A stretch of 64,000 nucleotides of DNA from Acidimicrobiaceae bacterium (GCA_009843735.1 VYCW01000099.1:8602-72601); one strand, 5' to 3'. Positions 9,823 through 19,902 are shown, counted from the stretch's first letter. Numbers and translations: made by a program. The notes: generated from the sequence alone by a model not told the origin.

Positions 9823-10410
9823 TCAGCCCACGTCCTGATCGAACACGTCGTCGTCGACTGGAGGTCTCGGTGCGGGCGCCTCGGGCCTGGGCAACTGGGT
9901 GTCCTGCAGCCGCTGGCGTCCCGTCGTCACCGTGTTGAGGGTCTTGTGCAGCATCGCCTCGAAGGTGGCCAGGCGCTGGTCGCACCAGTCCTCGGTCTCC
10001 AGCTTCATGCGGCCGGCCCGCTCCTCGGCCTCCGACAATGTGCGCCGGGCCCGCAGCTCCGCGGCCTTGACCACCTCGCTGCGCTGCACCATCTGCTCGG
10101 CCCGGGCCCGGGCTGCGGCGATTATCTCCTCGCCTTCCCGCTGGGTGCGCAGACGCATGTCGTCACGTTCCTTGAGCATCCAGCGAGCGGCCCGCAACTC
10201 CTCGGGGAGTGCTGTGAACGCCCTCTGGAGGATCCCCAGCAGCTCCTCACCATTGATCATCACCGAGGTGGAGAACGGCATGGGCCGCGACCGCTCCACG
10301 ATGCGGATGGCCTGCCCCAGCAGCTGCTCGACGGCCAGCCGGCGGGCCTCCGAGGAACTCTCGGCCTGGCCGGAGCCGGACTGCGGGACGGGACTTCCGG
10401 CGGAGCTCAT
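9823..10410 (-). CDS. DivIVA/SepIVA-like coiled-coil protein
   Basis: 195 aa, coiled coil with Glu/Arg-rich heptads (LRARRTLSEAEERAGRMKLETEDW); locus between coaD and DUF177-rpmF. Confidence 0.75.
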   Translation of the reverse strand: MSSAGSPVPQSGSGQAESSSEARRLAVEQLLGQAIRIVERSRPMPFSTSVMINGEELLGILQRAFTALPEELRAARWMLKERDDMRLRTQREGEEIIAAARARAEQMVQRSEVVKAAELRARRTLSEAEERAGRMKLETEDWCDQRLATFEAMLHKTLNTVTTGRQRLQDTQLPRPEAPAPRPPVDDDVFDQDVG

Positions 10411-10892
10411 CTCTCCTGCTCAAGACGGCTCACCAGCCGCTCACGCACCGGCGCGGGCACCATCGACGACACATCCCCGCCGAGGCGAACAACCTCGCGG
10501 ATCAGCTTCGAGGCGACGAACGACCGCTTGCTGGCCGACGGGATGAAGACCGTCTGCACGCCCGCGAGTGCGTGGTTCATCTGCGCCATCTGCAGTTCGT
10601 TCTCGAAGTCCGACACTGCCCGCAGCCCCTTCACGATGAAGTCGGCGTCGAGGTCGCGGGCCAGACTGACGACCAGGTTGGAGAACATCGCGACCGAGAC
10701 GTTGGGGAGGTGAGCGCAGCACTCCTTGATCATCTGCTCGCGCTCGTCGAGGCTGAACATGCCCTCCCCCTTCTGGGGATTCCGCATGGCCGCGACGACG
10801 ACCTCGTCGAACAGTCCGGAGATGGTCTCGATGATTTCGAGATGGCCGTAGTGGATCGGGTCGAAGGATCCGGGGTACAGCACACGGGTCAC
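10407..10892 (-). CDS. coaD: Pantetheine-phosphate adenylyltransferase
   Basis: GTG start; VLYPGSFDPIHYGHLEII, VKGLRAVSDFENELQMAQMN, SSKLIREVV-like motif. Confidence 0.97.
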   Translation of the reverse strand: MTRVLYPGSFDPIHYGHLEIIETISGLFDEVVVAAMRNPQKGEGMFSLDEREQMIKECCAHLPNVSVAMFSNLVVSLARDLDADFIVKGLRAVSDFENELQMAQMNHALAGVQTVFIPSASKRSFVASKLIREVVRLGGDVSSMVPAPVRERLVSRLEQER

Positions 10893-10900
10893 TGATGGCT

Positions 10901-10919
10901 CCCTATCCGCTCGGCCTCT
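10901..10919 (-). repeat. Solo terminal motif of the intergenic repeat family
   Basis: CCCTATCCGCTCGGCCTCT, identical 19-mer to 19827-19845. Confidence 0.75.
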
Positions 10920-11448
10920 GGGCAGCTTGTGCGAACGTCACCACGGTACCGCCGTGACGCTTGTGATGGTGGATGGCGAAGCCGGGCCCCACGTCGACGG
11001 GGCGATCCGACTCGGCCACGACCAGTTCGGCCGGAACCCGCGACAGCAGGTCGGGCCAGTCATCGAAGGCGTAGGGCGGGTCCACGAGGGCCACATCGAA
11101 GCGAGGGCCGCGAGCCAGCCGGATGAGGGCGGCGTCCGCGTCGACGACCATGACGGCGGCCCGGTCGGCCAGACGGGTGAGTTCCAGGTTGTCCCGCAGC
11201 AAGCCGGCCACAGCCGGGTCGTTCTCGACGAACACCGCCTCGGCCGCGCCCCGACTCAGCGCCTCGATGCCCATAGCGCCGGTCCCGGCGAACAGGTCGA
11301 GCACCCGCGCCCCCTCGACGGCGTTGAGCGAGTAGAGCGAGTTGAACACAGCCTCGCGCACCCGGTTCGGCGTGGGTCGGCTGGCGTCGGTGGGAGGCGA
11401 CGCCAGCCGCCGGCCCTTGGCCGTTCCCGCCACGACGCGAATGCTCAC
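10903..11448 (-). CDS. rsmD: 16S rRNA (guanine(966)-N(2))-methyltransferase RsmD
   Basis: RVVAGTAKGRRLASPPTDASRPTPNRVREAVFNSL, DLFAGTGAMGIEALSRGA, DPPYAF. Confidence 0.96.
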   Translation of the reverse strand: MSIRVVAGTAKGRRLASPPTDASRPTPNRVREAVFNSLYSLNAVEGARVLDLFAGTGAMGIEALSRGAAEAVFVENDPAVAGLLRDNLELTRLADRAAVMVVDADAALIRLARGPRFDVALVDPPYAFDDWPDLLSRVPAELVVAESDRPVDVGPGFAIHHHKRHGGTVVTFAQAAQRPSG

Positions 11449-11457
11449 AAGCGCCGT

Positions 11458-13605
11458 CTAACTCTTCAGCAGGTACTCGGCGTCGGTGTCGCCGAGCAGC
11501 AGTTCGATCTCGTCGGCCAGATCCCGGTGGCCTTGCAGGTCGGGGTCGGCGTCGAGCATCTCGATGGCGACGTCGCGGGCTATGGCCACCCACTCCTTGT
11601 CCCGGCGCAGCGAGGCCAGCCGCAGGTCGTTGCGACCCTTCTGGCGCTCACCCATGATGGTGCCCTCGCCCCGCAGATCGAGGTCGGCCTCGGCCAGCTC
11701 GAAGCCGTCGTTGGAGGCCACCACCGCCTCCAGCCGGGCCGCGGCGTCCGCAGTGACGGCCTCGCCCAGCAGGTGGCAGCTGGACGCGAGGTGGGAGCGG
11801 CCCACCCGACCCCGCAACTGGTGGAGCTGCGCTATGCCGAACCGGCCCGCGTCGACAATGACCATGACGGTCGCGTTGGGCACGTCCACGCCGACCTCGA
11901 TGACGGTTGTGGCCACCAGCACGTCCAGGCGGCCGGACCGGAACAACTCCATGGTCGCCTCCTTCTCCGCGGAAGAGACCCGTCCGTGAAGGAGACCGAC
12001 CCGCAGGCCCGCAAGCTCGCCGCCGTCGCCGGTCAGGCCCTCGTGCGTCTCGATGACCGAGCGAACATCGAGGACCTCGGACTCCTCGATGACAGGACAC
12101 ACCACATAGGCCTGGCGGCCTTCGGAGACGGCAGCCCGAACCTCCGCCCAGACCTGGGCCTCCTCCAACGGGCCGCGCGCCCAGGAGGTGACCACCGGCA
12201 AGCGGCCCTCCGGCAGCTCGTCGAGCACCGACACGTCCAGGTCGCCGTAGACAGTCATGGCCGCGGTGCGGGGAATGGGCGTGGCCGTCATCACCAGCAG
12301 GTCGGGCAGCACCGAGCCGGGCCCACGATCCCGCAGCACCGCCCGTTGCTCGACCCCGAAGCGGTGCTGCTCGTCGATCACCACCACGCCTAGGCTCCGG
12401 TACTCGAGGCCCTCGGAGATCAGCGCGTGGGTGCCGACCACGATGTCGACGTCGCCGGTGGCGAGCCCCGCGTGGGTCCGGCGCCGGTCGGCTGCGCCCC
12501 GGCTCCCCGACAGCAGCTCGACCTTGAGGGGCCGCTCCCCTCCCAGCCGCCTCTCGTCGGGCACTGTCAGGTCGTCGAGGAGCGTGAGCATCGTGTCGAA
12601 GTGCTGTTCGGCCAGCACCTCTGTGGGCGCCATCAAAGCCCCTTGGAAGCCACCCTGCACCGCGGTCAGCAGCGCGCACAGGGCCACCACCGTCTTGCCC
12701 GCGCCCACGTCGCCCTGCATGAGCCGGTGCATGGGGTACGGCTGGGCCAGGTCGCCGGTGATCTCGTCGATGACTCGCTGCTGGGCGACGGTAAGGGGGA
12801 ACGGCAGGCGGGACAGGAACCGATCGACCAACTCGCCCCCGGTGGCATGGGACAGGCCGGCCGTATTCCGCTCGAGCCGGCGCTTGCGCCTGACCAGCTC
12901 GAGCTGCACCCGTAGGAGCTCGTCGAACATCAGGCGACGCCGAGCCTCGCCCGATTCTGCCATCGAGTCGGGCCGGTGGATCCCGTCGAGCGCGGTGTGC
13001 CGGCCCACGAAGTCGAACCTCAGAAGTACGGCCGTAGGAACAGGATCGGCAATCCCGCGATCCTGGCAGCGGTTGAGGGCCTGCTCGACGAACTTGGCGA
13101 TCTCCCATGTGCTCACGCTCGCCTTCTCCGATTGCGGGTACACGGGAAAGAAGCGACCGGTGCGGTCCCCGACCAGATCAACCACCGGGTTCGTCATCTG
13201 GAGCGCGCCCCGATACAGCGTCGGACGACCGTGGACGACTACGTGGCGGCCCGGTTGCAGGCTGTTCTCCTGCCAGGGCTGATTGAAGAAGGTGAGCTTG
13301 AGCCGGCCGGTCTCGTCGGAGATGACCACTTCGACCAGTGTGCGGCGCTGCTTGATGCGCCTCGACGAGCTTCGCTGCACACAGCCCTCCACGAAGACCT
13401 CCTCGCCTTGGGCGAGCTCCGCGATGCGGGCCTGCTTGGTGCGGTCGATGTAGCGACGCGGGTAGTGCTGCAGTAGGTCCAGCACCGAGTTGATCTCCAT
13501 CTCAGTGAGCGAGGAGGCCCGCTTGCGGCCCACATTTCGCAGACGGGTGATGTCGATGTCGTGGAGGTCCCGAAGGGTTAGGGGCGGATCGCCGGCCGGC
13601 ATCAC
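11458..13605 (-). CDS. recG: ATP-dependent DNA helicase RecG
   Basis: 715 aa; wedge domain, MQGDVGAGKTVVALCAL Walker A, DEQHRFGVEQR, MTATPIPRTAAMTVYGDLD, QLRGRVGR. Confidence 0.97.
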   Translation of the reverse strand: MMPAGDPPLTLRDLHDIDITRLRNVGRKRASSLTEMEINSVLDLLQHYPRRYIDRTKQARIAELAQGEEVFVEGCVQRSSSRRIKQRRTLVEVVISDETGRLKLTFFNQPWQENSLQPGRHVVVHGRPTLYRGALQMTNPVVDLVGDRTGRFFPVYPQSEKASVSTWEIAKFVEQALNRCQDRGIADPVPTAVLLRFDFVGRHTALDGIHRPDSMAESGEARRRLMFDELLRVQLELVRRKRRLERNTAGLSHATGGELVDRFLSRLPFPLTVAQQRVIDEITGDLAQPYPMHRLMQGDVGAGKTVVALCALLTAVQGGFQGALMAPTEVLAEQHFDTMLTLLDDLTVPDERRLGGERPLKVELLSGSRGAADRRRTHAGLATGDVDIVVGTHALISEGLEYRSLGVVVIDEQHRFGVEQRAVLRDRGPGSVLPDLLVMTATPIPRTAAMTVYGDLDVSVLDELPEGRLPVVTSWARGPLEEAQVWAEVRAAVSEGRQAYVVCPVIEESEVLDVRSVIETHEGLTGDGGELAGLRVGLLHGRVSSAEKEATMELFRSGRLDVLVATTVIEVGVDVPNATVMVIVDAGRFGIAQLHQLRGRVGRSHLASSCHLLGEAVTADAAARLEAVVASNDGFELAEADLDLRGEGTIMGERQKGRNDLRLASLRRDKEWVAIARDVAIEMLDADPDLQGHRDLADEIELLLGDTDAEYLLKS

Positions 13606-15284
13606 TCCAGACCGAAATAGTAGGGGTACAGGGGCTGGCCGCCTTCGGTCACGTCGACCTCCACGTCAGGGTGATTCTCACCGACATGCGCCACGATCGC
13701 TTCGGTGGCGGCCTCATCGGAGTCGGCGCCGGTGAGCACGGTGAGGAGTTCGTGATCATCGTCGATGATGGCACTGAGCAGCACGGTCGCGGCCGCGGCA
13801 GGATCGGACTCGACGGCCATGATCCCGTCGGGGCCGATGCCGAGCCAGTCCCCGGTGCTGATGGGCCCGGCCGAGCTGGTGGCGTCCCGCACCGCCTGGG
13901 TGACCTCGGCCGCGGTCACCGCGGCGGCGGCCTCGGCCATCCCGGCGACGTTGTCGGCCGCGGTGGCGTCCACCGAGAAGGCCATCAGGCTGGAGATGCC
14001 CTCGACAACGCTGCGGGTGGGCACGACGCCGACCGTGCGCTCAGTCTCGCCGTCGACCTGCTCGGCCACCGGGATGATGTTCTTGTTGTTGGGCAGCACC
14101 ACCACATGCCCGCTGGGCAGCGAGTCGACGGCAGCCAGCAGCTCGGCGGTGGAGGGGTTCATCGACTGCCCACCGGCGACGACGCGACTCACCCCCATCG
14201 ATGTCAGGATGGCCTCCACCCCCTCACCGGCGCCGACCGCCACCACCGAGCAGCGGTCGGCCTCGGTAATCGCCGCCGGCGCCAGCGACGATCCGCCCTC
14301 GTCGGCGGCCCCGGCGGGCTCCAGGAACGACTCCGAGTGCTCGGCGGCCTGGTCGAGCAGGTCGGTGACCTGGATCCGGTGGGGTCGCCCGACCGCGATC
14401 CCGGCTTCGATGGCGGCCCCGATGTCGTCGGTGTGGATGTGGCAGTTCCAGATGCCGTCGCCGCCCACCACCACGATGGAGTCTCCGACCTCGGTCCAGG
14501 CCTGCTTGAACCCGTCCACCGAGGAGTCGGGCGCGTCGAGCAGGAACATCACCTCGTAGCGGAGATCGGCGATGGAGGACTCCTCGACGTCGGTCGCCGC
14601 GCCGGCCGAAGTGATCGGCGCGGGGCCGGCGGCAGCCTCGGGCGGGACGGGCATGGGCCGGCCGTCCAGCTCGGTCAGGCAGGCGTCGAGCAGCAGCAGC
14701 AATCCGGCCCCGCCAGCGTCGACCACGCCAGCCTCGGCCAGGACGGCCAGCATCTCGGGGGTGCGGTCGAGGGCGTCGTATCCCTGGTCGCGGGCCGCGT
14801 CGAGAACCTCCACCAGTCCTCCTCCGGCCTCGGCCGCAGCCCGGGCCGAGTCCGACGCCTCCCGTATGACGGTGAGGATCGTGCCCTCCACGGGGCGGGC
14901 CACCGCGGTGTAGGCGCCCTCGCTGGCCGCGGTCAGCGCCCGGGCCACGACCGGGGCGTCGGGGTCCTGGCCGGCGGAGGCCGCGTCCCGGAGCACGCCG
15001 GAGAAGCCCCTGAGGATCTGGGCCAGGATGACCCCGGAGTTGCCCCGGGCCCCCATGAGCGCCCCATGGGCGACGGCCTGGCACAGCGGCTCCAGCTGGT
15101 CGTCGACGCCGTCGAGCCCCTCGGTCACGGACCGGATCGTGAGGGTCATGTTAGTGCCGGTGTCGCCGTCGGGGACCGGGTACACGTTCAGGTTGTCGAT
15201 GACCTCGCGATGCTCCGACAGGGCATCGTGAAAGCCGACGATGACGCGGCGCAGCACGGCCGCGTCGAGAGTGAGCGGTGCCAT
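13602..15284 (-). CDS. DAK2/DegV-like kinase domain protein (FakA/YloV family)
   Basis: NLNVYPVPDGDTGTNMTLT, GARGNSGVILAQILRGFS, GAGLLLLLDACL; C-terminal YloV-like domain. Start taken as MAPLTLDAAV. Confidence 0.92.
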   Translation of the reverse strand: MAPLTLDAAVLRRVIVGFHDALSEHREVIDNLNVYPVPDGDTGTNMTLTIRSVTEGLDGVDDQLEPLCQAVAHGALMGARGNSGVILAQILRGFSGVLRDAASAGQDPDAPVVARALTAASEGAYTAVARPVEGTILTVIREASDSARAAAEAGGGLVEVLDAARDQGYDALDRTPEMLAVLAEAGVVDAGGAGLLLLLDACLTELDGRPMPVPPEAAAGPAPITSAGAATDVEESSIADLRYEVMFLLDAPDSSVDGFKQAWTEVGDSIVVVGGDGIWNCHIHTDDIGAAIEAGIAVGRPHRIQVTDLLDQAAEHSESFLEPAGAADEGGSSLAPAAITEADRCSVVAVGAGEGVEAILTSMGVSRVVAGGQSMNPSTAELLAAVDSLPSGHVVVLPNNKNIIPVAEQVDGETERTVGVVPTRSVVEGISSLMAFSVDATAADNVAGMAEAAAAVTAAEVTQAVRDATSSAGPISTGDWLGIGPDGIMAVESDPAAAATVLLSAIIDDDHELLTVLTGADSDEAATEAIVAHVGENHPDVEVDVTEGGQPLYPYYFGLE

Positions 15285-15344
15285 GGCGCCGATGATACCC
15301 ACCCGCGGCAGTGCGACTGGAAGCCTGCGATACCCTTGGACGCC

Positions 15345-15566
15345 GTGCAGGGCGTCATCAAGAGCTACGACCCCTTGACCGGTGACGGTGTTCTGGTCAA
15401 CGAGGCCGACCTCGCCGATGTGGACCTCGCCGACGACGCTCTGGAGGGCTCGGTCTTCCGGATGCTGCGCCAGGGCCAGCGAGTGCAGTTCGATCTCGAC
15501 GGCGACGGCAGGGCCACCCGGCTGCGTCTGGGCTCGGAGGTCGACATGGGAACACCCACGCTCTAG
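15345..15566 (+). CDS. Cold-shock-domain-like small protein with degenerate RNP motifs
   Basis: GTG-start 73 aa: VQGVIKSYDPLTGDGVLVNEADLADVDLADDALEGSVFRMLRQGQRVQFDLDGDGRATRLRLGSEVDMGTPTL; MQGxxKSxD...GQRVxF pattern. Confidence 0.75.
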   Translation: MQGVIKSYDPLTGDGVLVNEADLADVDLADDALEGSVFRMLRQGQRVQFDLDGDGRATRLRLGSEVDMGTPTL

Positions 15567-15602
15567 CCCAGCCTCCTGGCAACCGGCCCGCCGGCCGGGT
15601 CG

Positions 15603-17285
15603 TCACATCGCGGCGGCTATCCCCATCTGGGCGTATCCCTGCTCGCGGTAGTTGGCCCGGAACATGTCCCGGAGCCGGCGCGCCGCCGCGTCGTAGGCGT
15701 CCGGAACCTCCCACGTGCTGCCCGGATCGAGGATCCCGTCGTCCACGCCCTCGCACGACACGGGCATTCTCAGCCCCAAGATGGGATGGATGCGGGTGTC
15801 GACGTCGTCGAACTCCCCCGACAGGGCGGCGTCGAGGAGCCGGCGAGTCACGGACAGCGACATGCGCTTGCCGGAGCCGTAGGCGCCGCCCGACCAGCCG
15901 GTGTTCAGCAGCACGCAGCGGGCCTGGTGCTCGTGCATGCGCTGCTTGAGCAGCCGGGCGTAGACGTCGGGCTTGCGGGCCATAAATGGCGCCCCGAAGC
16001 AAGGCGAGAACGTGGCCGCGGGCTCGGTGACGTCCACCTCGGTGCCGGCCAGCTTGGCGGTGAACCCCATGACGAAGTGGTACATCACCTCCTCAGGGTC
16101 GAGGATCGCCACCGGCGGCAGCACCCCGAAGGCGTCGGCGGTGAGCAGAACGATGGTCGTCGGGTGCGGCCCCTGATGGCCGGGGGCAACGTGGGGATTG
16201 CACTCCAGCGGGTAGGCGAAGCGGGTGTTCTCAGTGATCGACCGGTCCCGCAGATCCAGATCCTGGGGATGGGTGTCAGCCAGGTTCCGGCCGTAGAGGG
16301 GCGGGACGTTCTCGATCAGCGTTCCCTTCATCGACAGAGCCGCGGCGATGACCGGCTCGGCCTGCTTGTCGAGGTCGATCAGCTTGGCGTAGCAGCCGGC
16401 CTCGTAGTTGGCGATCCCGGCGTCGGTCCAGATGTGCTCGTCGTCGCCGATGAGATCGCGGTCGGGATCGGCCGACAGGGTGGTCTTGCCCGTGCCCGAC
16501 AGCCCGAAGAGGATGGCACTGTCCCCGCCGGAGCCGACGTTGGCTGAGCAGTGCATGGAGAGCTGCCCCTTGCCGGGCTTCACGAAGTTCATCACCGTGA
16601 ACATGGTCTTCTTGTTGACGCCGCAGTAGTCGGCCCGCCCCAGCACCAGAGCCAGGCGGCGCTCCATGTCGATGATCACCGCCCGCTGCGCGAGGGTGCC
16701 GTCACGGTCGGGGCTGCAGCGGAACGACGGCACGTTGAGCAGCGTCCATCCGTGCTCCCGGTGCTTCTCGGTGCCGTTGAGGCGAGCCGGCAGCATGATG
16801 TTGCAGAAGTAGGCGTGGGTGGCGTACTCGCCCACGAACCGGCAGGGCTCGGCGAAGTCGGGGTCGGCACCGCAGTACACGTCGGTCACGTAGAGCCGGG
16901 CCCGCCGCTCGTTCAGGTGAGCTGCGACCCGTTCCACCAGCGGGTCGAACGCGGCCGCCTCGAAGCGAGCGAAGCCGTCCTTCCACCACACCTCGTCACT
17001 GATCGACGGGCGGTCCACGCAGAAGGTGTCGTGCACCGGACGGCCCGTGCAGGACGGATCCGAGTAGAAGATGAGCGGGCCGTCGGAGCCCAGGACGGTG
17101 CCGTGGGCCTTGTGCTCGTTGTCGGGCCCGCCGGGGCGCACCCGACCCAGATCGCCCTCGATGGCGGCCGTGAACAACTCGTCCTGGGACAGGCCGTAGC
17201 GAAGGTCGACGCTCGTGAGCCCGAGGTCGGCGTAGAGGTCTGCAGCTACATCGGCAGCGGTGACAATGGTGGTCATAGACATGCT
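15603..17285 (-). CDS. pckA: Phosphoenolpyruvate carboxykinase (ATP)
   Basis: ILFGLSGTGKTTLSADPDRDLIGDDEHIW, NTGWSGGAYGSGKRMSLSVTR, FGAPF; ATP-type family motifs. Start region ambiguous (MSMTTIVTAADV). Confidence 0.95.
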   Translation of the reverse strand, partial: SMSMTTIVTAADVAADLYADLGLTSVDLRYGLSQDELFTAAIEGDLGRVRPGGPDNEHKAHGTVLGSDGPLIFYSDPSCTGRPVHDTFCVDRPSISDEVWWKDGFARFEAAAFDPLVERVAAHLNERRARLYVTDVYCGADPDFAEPCRFVGEYATHAYFCNIMLPARLNGTEKHREHGWTLLNVPSFRCSPDRDGTLAQRAVIIDMERRLALVLGRADYCGVNKKTMFTVMNFVKPGKGQLSMHCSANVGSGGDSAILFGLSGTGKTTLSADPDRDLIGDDEHIWTDAGIANYEAGCYAKLIDLDKQAEPVIAAALSMKGTLIENVPPLYGRNLADTHPQDLDLRDRSITENTRFAYPLECNPHVAPGHQGPHPTTIVLLTADAFGVLPPVAILDPEEVMYHFVMGFTAKLAGTEVDVTEPAATFSPCFGAPFMARKPDVYARLLKQRMHEHQARCVLLNTGWSGGAYGSGKRMSLSVTRRLLDAALSGEFDDVDTRIHPILGLRMPVSCEGVDDGILDPGSTWEVPDAYDAAARRLRDMFRANYREQGYAQMGIAAAM

Positions 17286-17428
17286 CAATCCGGCGCTTTC
17301 GGCGTGCGGACGGTAACCGGCCACATGCTCCAACGCTCACGCGGGCCGACCCCTGCGTTTGTAGCCGACACGACCGGCCGCGCCGCGGATGGGCATGACC
17401 GGCCCGCTGCCCGGCCGGCGAGCCCGAC

Positions 17429-17818
17429 TCAGCCGAAGGAGTCCAGGATCATCGCCCGGATTCCGAGACCCATCAGGAACAGCCCGGTGCAGCCGTACAG
17501 CAGGCAGACACGGTCGCGGAGCTGGTGGCGGTAGCTGTAGGCAATACCGACCGCGACCAGCGTCGAGAACCCGTACAGGGCGTGAAGGTCACCGGCGTCG
17601 CGCCCCTCCGCGGCCATGAGCCACGTTCCGAGCCCGGCCTGGACGAACACGGTTGCCTGCGCCACCGCGGTGGACACCCACAGGGCGCGGCCCCTCAGCC
17701 GGGGGCGCCGGTGGGCCCCCAGCGCCCACAGCCCGACCAGCGCGTTGGACACGACCACAACCCAGGAGAACCAGTCGTGGACTCCGCCCACCGCGGAAGC
17801 GGGCTCCACGACGCTCAC
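17429..17818 (-). CDS. Small polytopic membrane protein
   Basis: 129 aa from GTG 17818 with about four hydrophobic segments; 4-nt overlap with the upstream PIG-L gene. Confidence 0.7.
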   Translation of the reverse strand: MSVVEPASAVGGVHDWFSWVVVVSNALVGLWALGAHRRPRLRGRALWVSTAVAQATVFVQAGLGTWLMAAEGRDAGDLHALYGFSTLVAVGIAYSYRHQLRDRVCLLYGCTGLFLMGLGIRAMILDSFG

Positions 17819-18678
17819 GATTCGGGCGCAGGGTCTGACCGCGCCTCGAGCGCCGCGAACAGGTCGGTGGCCGGAGGGTCGGCGGCGGACTGGCCCCGCC
17901 GGATGAACCACTCGGTGCCGAAGGCCAGCTCGAAGGCCTCATCCGGGAGCGACACCATGAACGAGTCGGAGGGGATCTGGGAGGCGTGGGCCCGGAAAGC
18001 GGCCCGCTTGCAGTCGAGGGTCGCACTCACATCGATGTAGTGGGTGACTCGAGCGCCCTCCACTCCGATGGAGCCCTCGTCGAGCTCGGCTTCGAACTCT
18101 GACTGGTCCTGGTCGCCGGAGAGATCGAAGCCGGCCTCCGCGGCCAGCCGCATGAGCTCCTTCATCGAGTCACGGAAGTGGTCGCGGTGCAGCGTCGCCT
18201 CGTAGACCAACCCGACGCCGGCCAGTTCGGCCGCCCGCACCCCCACCCGGTGGACCATCACGTGGTCGGGGTGCCCGTACGTGCCGTTGGAGTCGTAGCA
18301 GGTGATCAAGTCGGCCTGCTCCTGCGTCAGGATCGCGGCCAGGCGCCCGGCGGCCTCCTCGAGGTCGGCCTGCCAGAAGCAGTTGGGATCCTCATTGGCG
18401 GGGTCGTCCCGCATGCCCGAGTCGCCGTAGCCGAGCATCACAAGCCGGTGCACGCCAAGCAGGTCGGCCGCGGCCTGAAGCTCAACCGCCCGGATGGCCG
18501 CGAGCTCTTCGGCGGTCGGCGACTCCGAGCCGTCCAGGCCCGGCGTCTCACCCCGCGATCCGTCGGTGGCGCAAACCAGCACCACCCGGTGGCCGGCCCG
18601 GGAGGCCAGCAGCATCGTCCCGCCGGTGGAGAGGGCCTCGTCGTCTGGGTGGGCGTGGAAGAAGACGGCCGTCGCCAT
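17815..18678 (-). CDS. PIG-L/LmbE family deacetylase
   Basis: VFFHAHPDDEALSTGGTM, GYGDSGM, YGHPDHVMVHRV zinc-ligand motifs. Confidence 0.92.
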   Translation of the reverse strand: MATAVFFHAHPDDEALSTGGTMLLASRAGHRVVLVCATDGSRGETPGLDGSESPTAEELAAIRAVELQAAADLLGVHRLVMLGYGDSGMRDDPANEDPNCFWQADLEEAAGRLAAILTQEQADLITCYDSNGTYGHPDHVMVHRVGVRAAELAGVGLVYEATLHRDHFRDSMKELMRLAAEAGFDLSGDQDQSEFEAELDEGSIGVEGARVTHYIDVSATLDCKRAAFRAHASQIPSDSFMVSLPDEAFELAFGTEWFIRRGQSAADPPATDLFAALEARSDPAPES

Positions 18679-19820
18679 CAGGCGACAGCTCCAACCTCAC
18701 GCAGGGCGTCGATCGCGTCCGCTTCGAGGCCCAGCTCACTCAGCAGCTCGTCGGTGTGCTGGCCAGCGTGGGGCGGGGGGCGCCGGATCGCCCCGGGCGT
18801 TCGGCTGTACCGGGGAGCCGCGGTCGGCTGGACCACCCCGGCCACCTCAGTGAACGTTCCCCGCTCCTGGTTGTGGGCGTGCTCGGGCGCCTCGGCCAGC
18901 GACAGGACCGGGGCGAAGCAGGTGTCCGTCCCCTCCAGCAGGTCGCACCACTCGTCGCGGGTTCGCTGGCGGACCACCGCCGCCAGCTGCTCCTTCAGTT
19001 CGGGCCAGCGGGTGCGATCCATCTGGTTGTCCCATTCGGGACCGTGCAGCCCGAGCCGCTCCCGCAGCTCCGCATAGAACTGGGGCTCGATCGGTCCCAG
19101 CGAGACGTAGCGCCCGTCGGCGGTCTCGTACACGTTGTAGAAGTGGGCGCCGGTGTCGAGCATGTTGGTGCCCCGCTCCTCGGACCAGAATCCCGAGCCG
19201 GCCATCCCGTAGAAGGCCGTCATCAGCGAGGCCGCCCCGTCGACCATGGCCGCGTCCACCACCTGGCCCCGGCCCGAGTCTCGGGCCTCCAGCAGGGCGC
19301 ACACCATTCCGAAGGCTAGGTACATGCCGCCGCCCCCGAAGTCGCCGACGAGGTTGAGCGGCGGCACCGGGGCTTCGCCCTGGCGGCCGATGCCGTGCAA
19401 CGCGCCGGCCAGCGCGATGTAGTTCAGGTCGTGGCCCGCGGATGAGGCGTAGGGGCCCTCCTGGCCCCACCCGGTCATCCGGCCGTAGACCAGGCGAGGG
19501 TTGCGGTTCAGGCAGTCCTGGGGCCCGATCCCGAGCCGCTCGGCCACACCGGGCCGGAATCCCTCCAGCAGGGCGTCGGCTCCCTCGACCAGCGACATCA
19601 CGACCTCGACCCCCTCGGGAGACTTGAGGTCCACGCCGACCGAGCGCCTTCCCCGGTTGAGCAGGTCCCGCGGCGGGTGGTCGGGGTCGCCGCCGCGCAC
19701 CGCCGAGGCCCGGTCGACCCGGACCACATCGGCGCCCATGTCGGCCAGCATCATGGCGCAGAACGGACCCGGTCCGATGCCCGCGATCTCGATGACCCGT
19801 ATTCCCGTCAGCGGTCCCAT
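18678..19820 (-). CDS. CoA transferase family III (CaiB/BaiF)
   Basis: [75 protein letters not shown]. Confidence 0.95.
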   Translation of the reverse strand: MGPLTGIRVIEIAGIGPGPFCAMMLADMGADVVRVDRASAVRGGDPDHPPRDLLNRGRRSVGVDLKSPEGVEVVMSLVEGADALLEGFRPGVAERLGIGPQDCLNRNPRLVYGRMTGWGQEGPYASSAGHDLNYIALAGALHGIGRQGEAPVPPLNLVGDFGGGGMYLAFGMVCALLEARDSGRGQVVDAAMVDGAASLMTAFYGMAGSGFWSEERGTNMLDTGAHFYNVYETADGRYVSLGPIEPQFYAELRERLGLHGPEWDNQMDRTRWPELKEQLAAVVRQRTRDEWCDLLEGTDTCFAPVLSLAEAPEHAHNQERGTFTEVAGVVQPTAAPRYSRTPGAIRRPPPHAGQHTDELLSELGLEADAIDALREVGAVA

Positions 19821-19826
19821 GCCGTC

Positions 19827-19845
19827 CCCTATCCGCTCGGCCTCT
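19827..19845 (-). repeat. Solo terminal motif of the intergenic repeat family
   Basis: CCCTATCCGCTCGGCCTCT, identical 19-mer to 10901-10919. Confidence 0.75.
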
Positions 19846-19902
19846 CCGGCGAGACAGTGTACGGGCGGGCCTGCGAGCGTCCGGGGGCGCCGTGAGAGGC
19901 GC

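Noticed and set aside
13671-15344. Plus-strand ORF 13671-15566 as one 631-aa protein
   Set aside because: Its first ~558 aa are antisense to the DAK2-family gene and low-complexity; only the last 73 aa (from GTG 15345) form a recognisable protein.
15603-17285. ATP-type PEPCK as anomalous in Actinobacteria
   Set aside because: Less common than the GTP type but documented; active-site motifs are canonical, so noted only as a feature.
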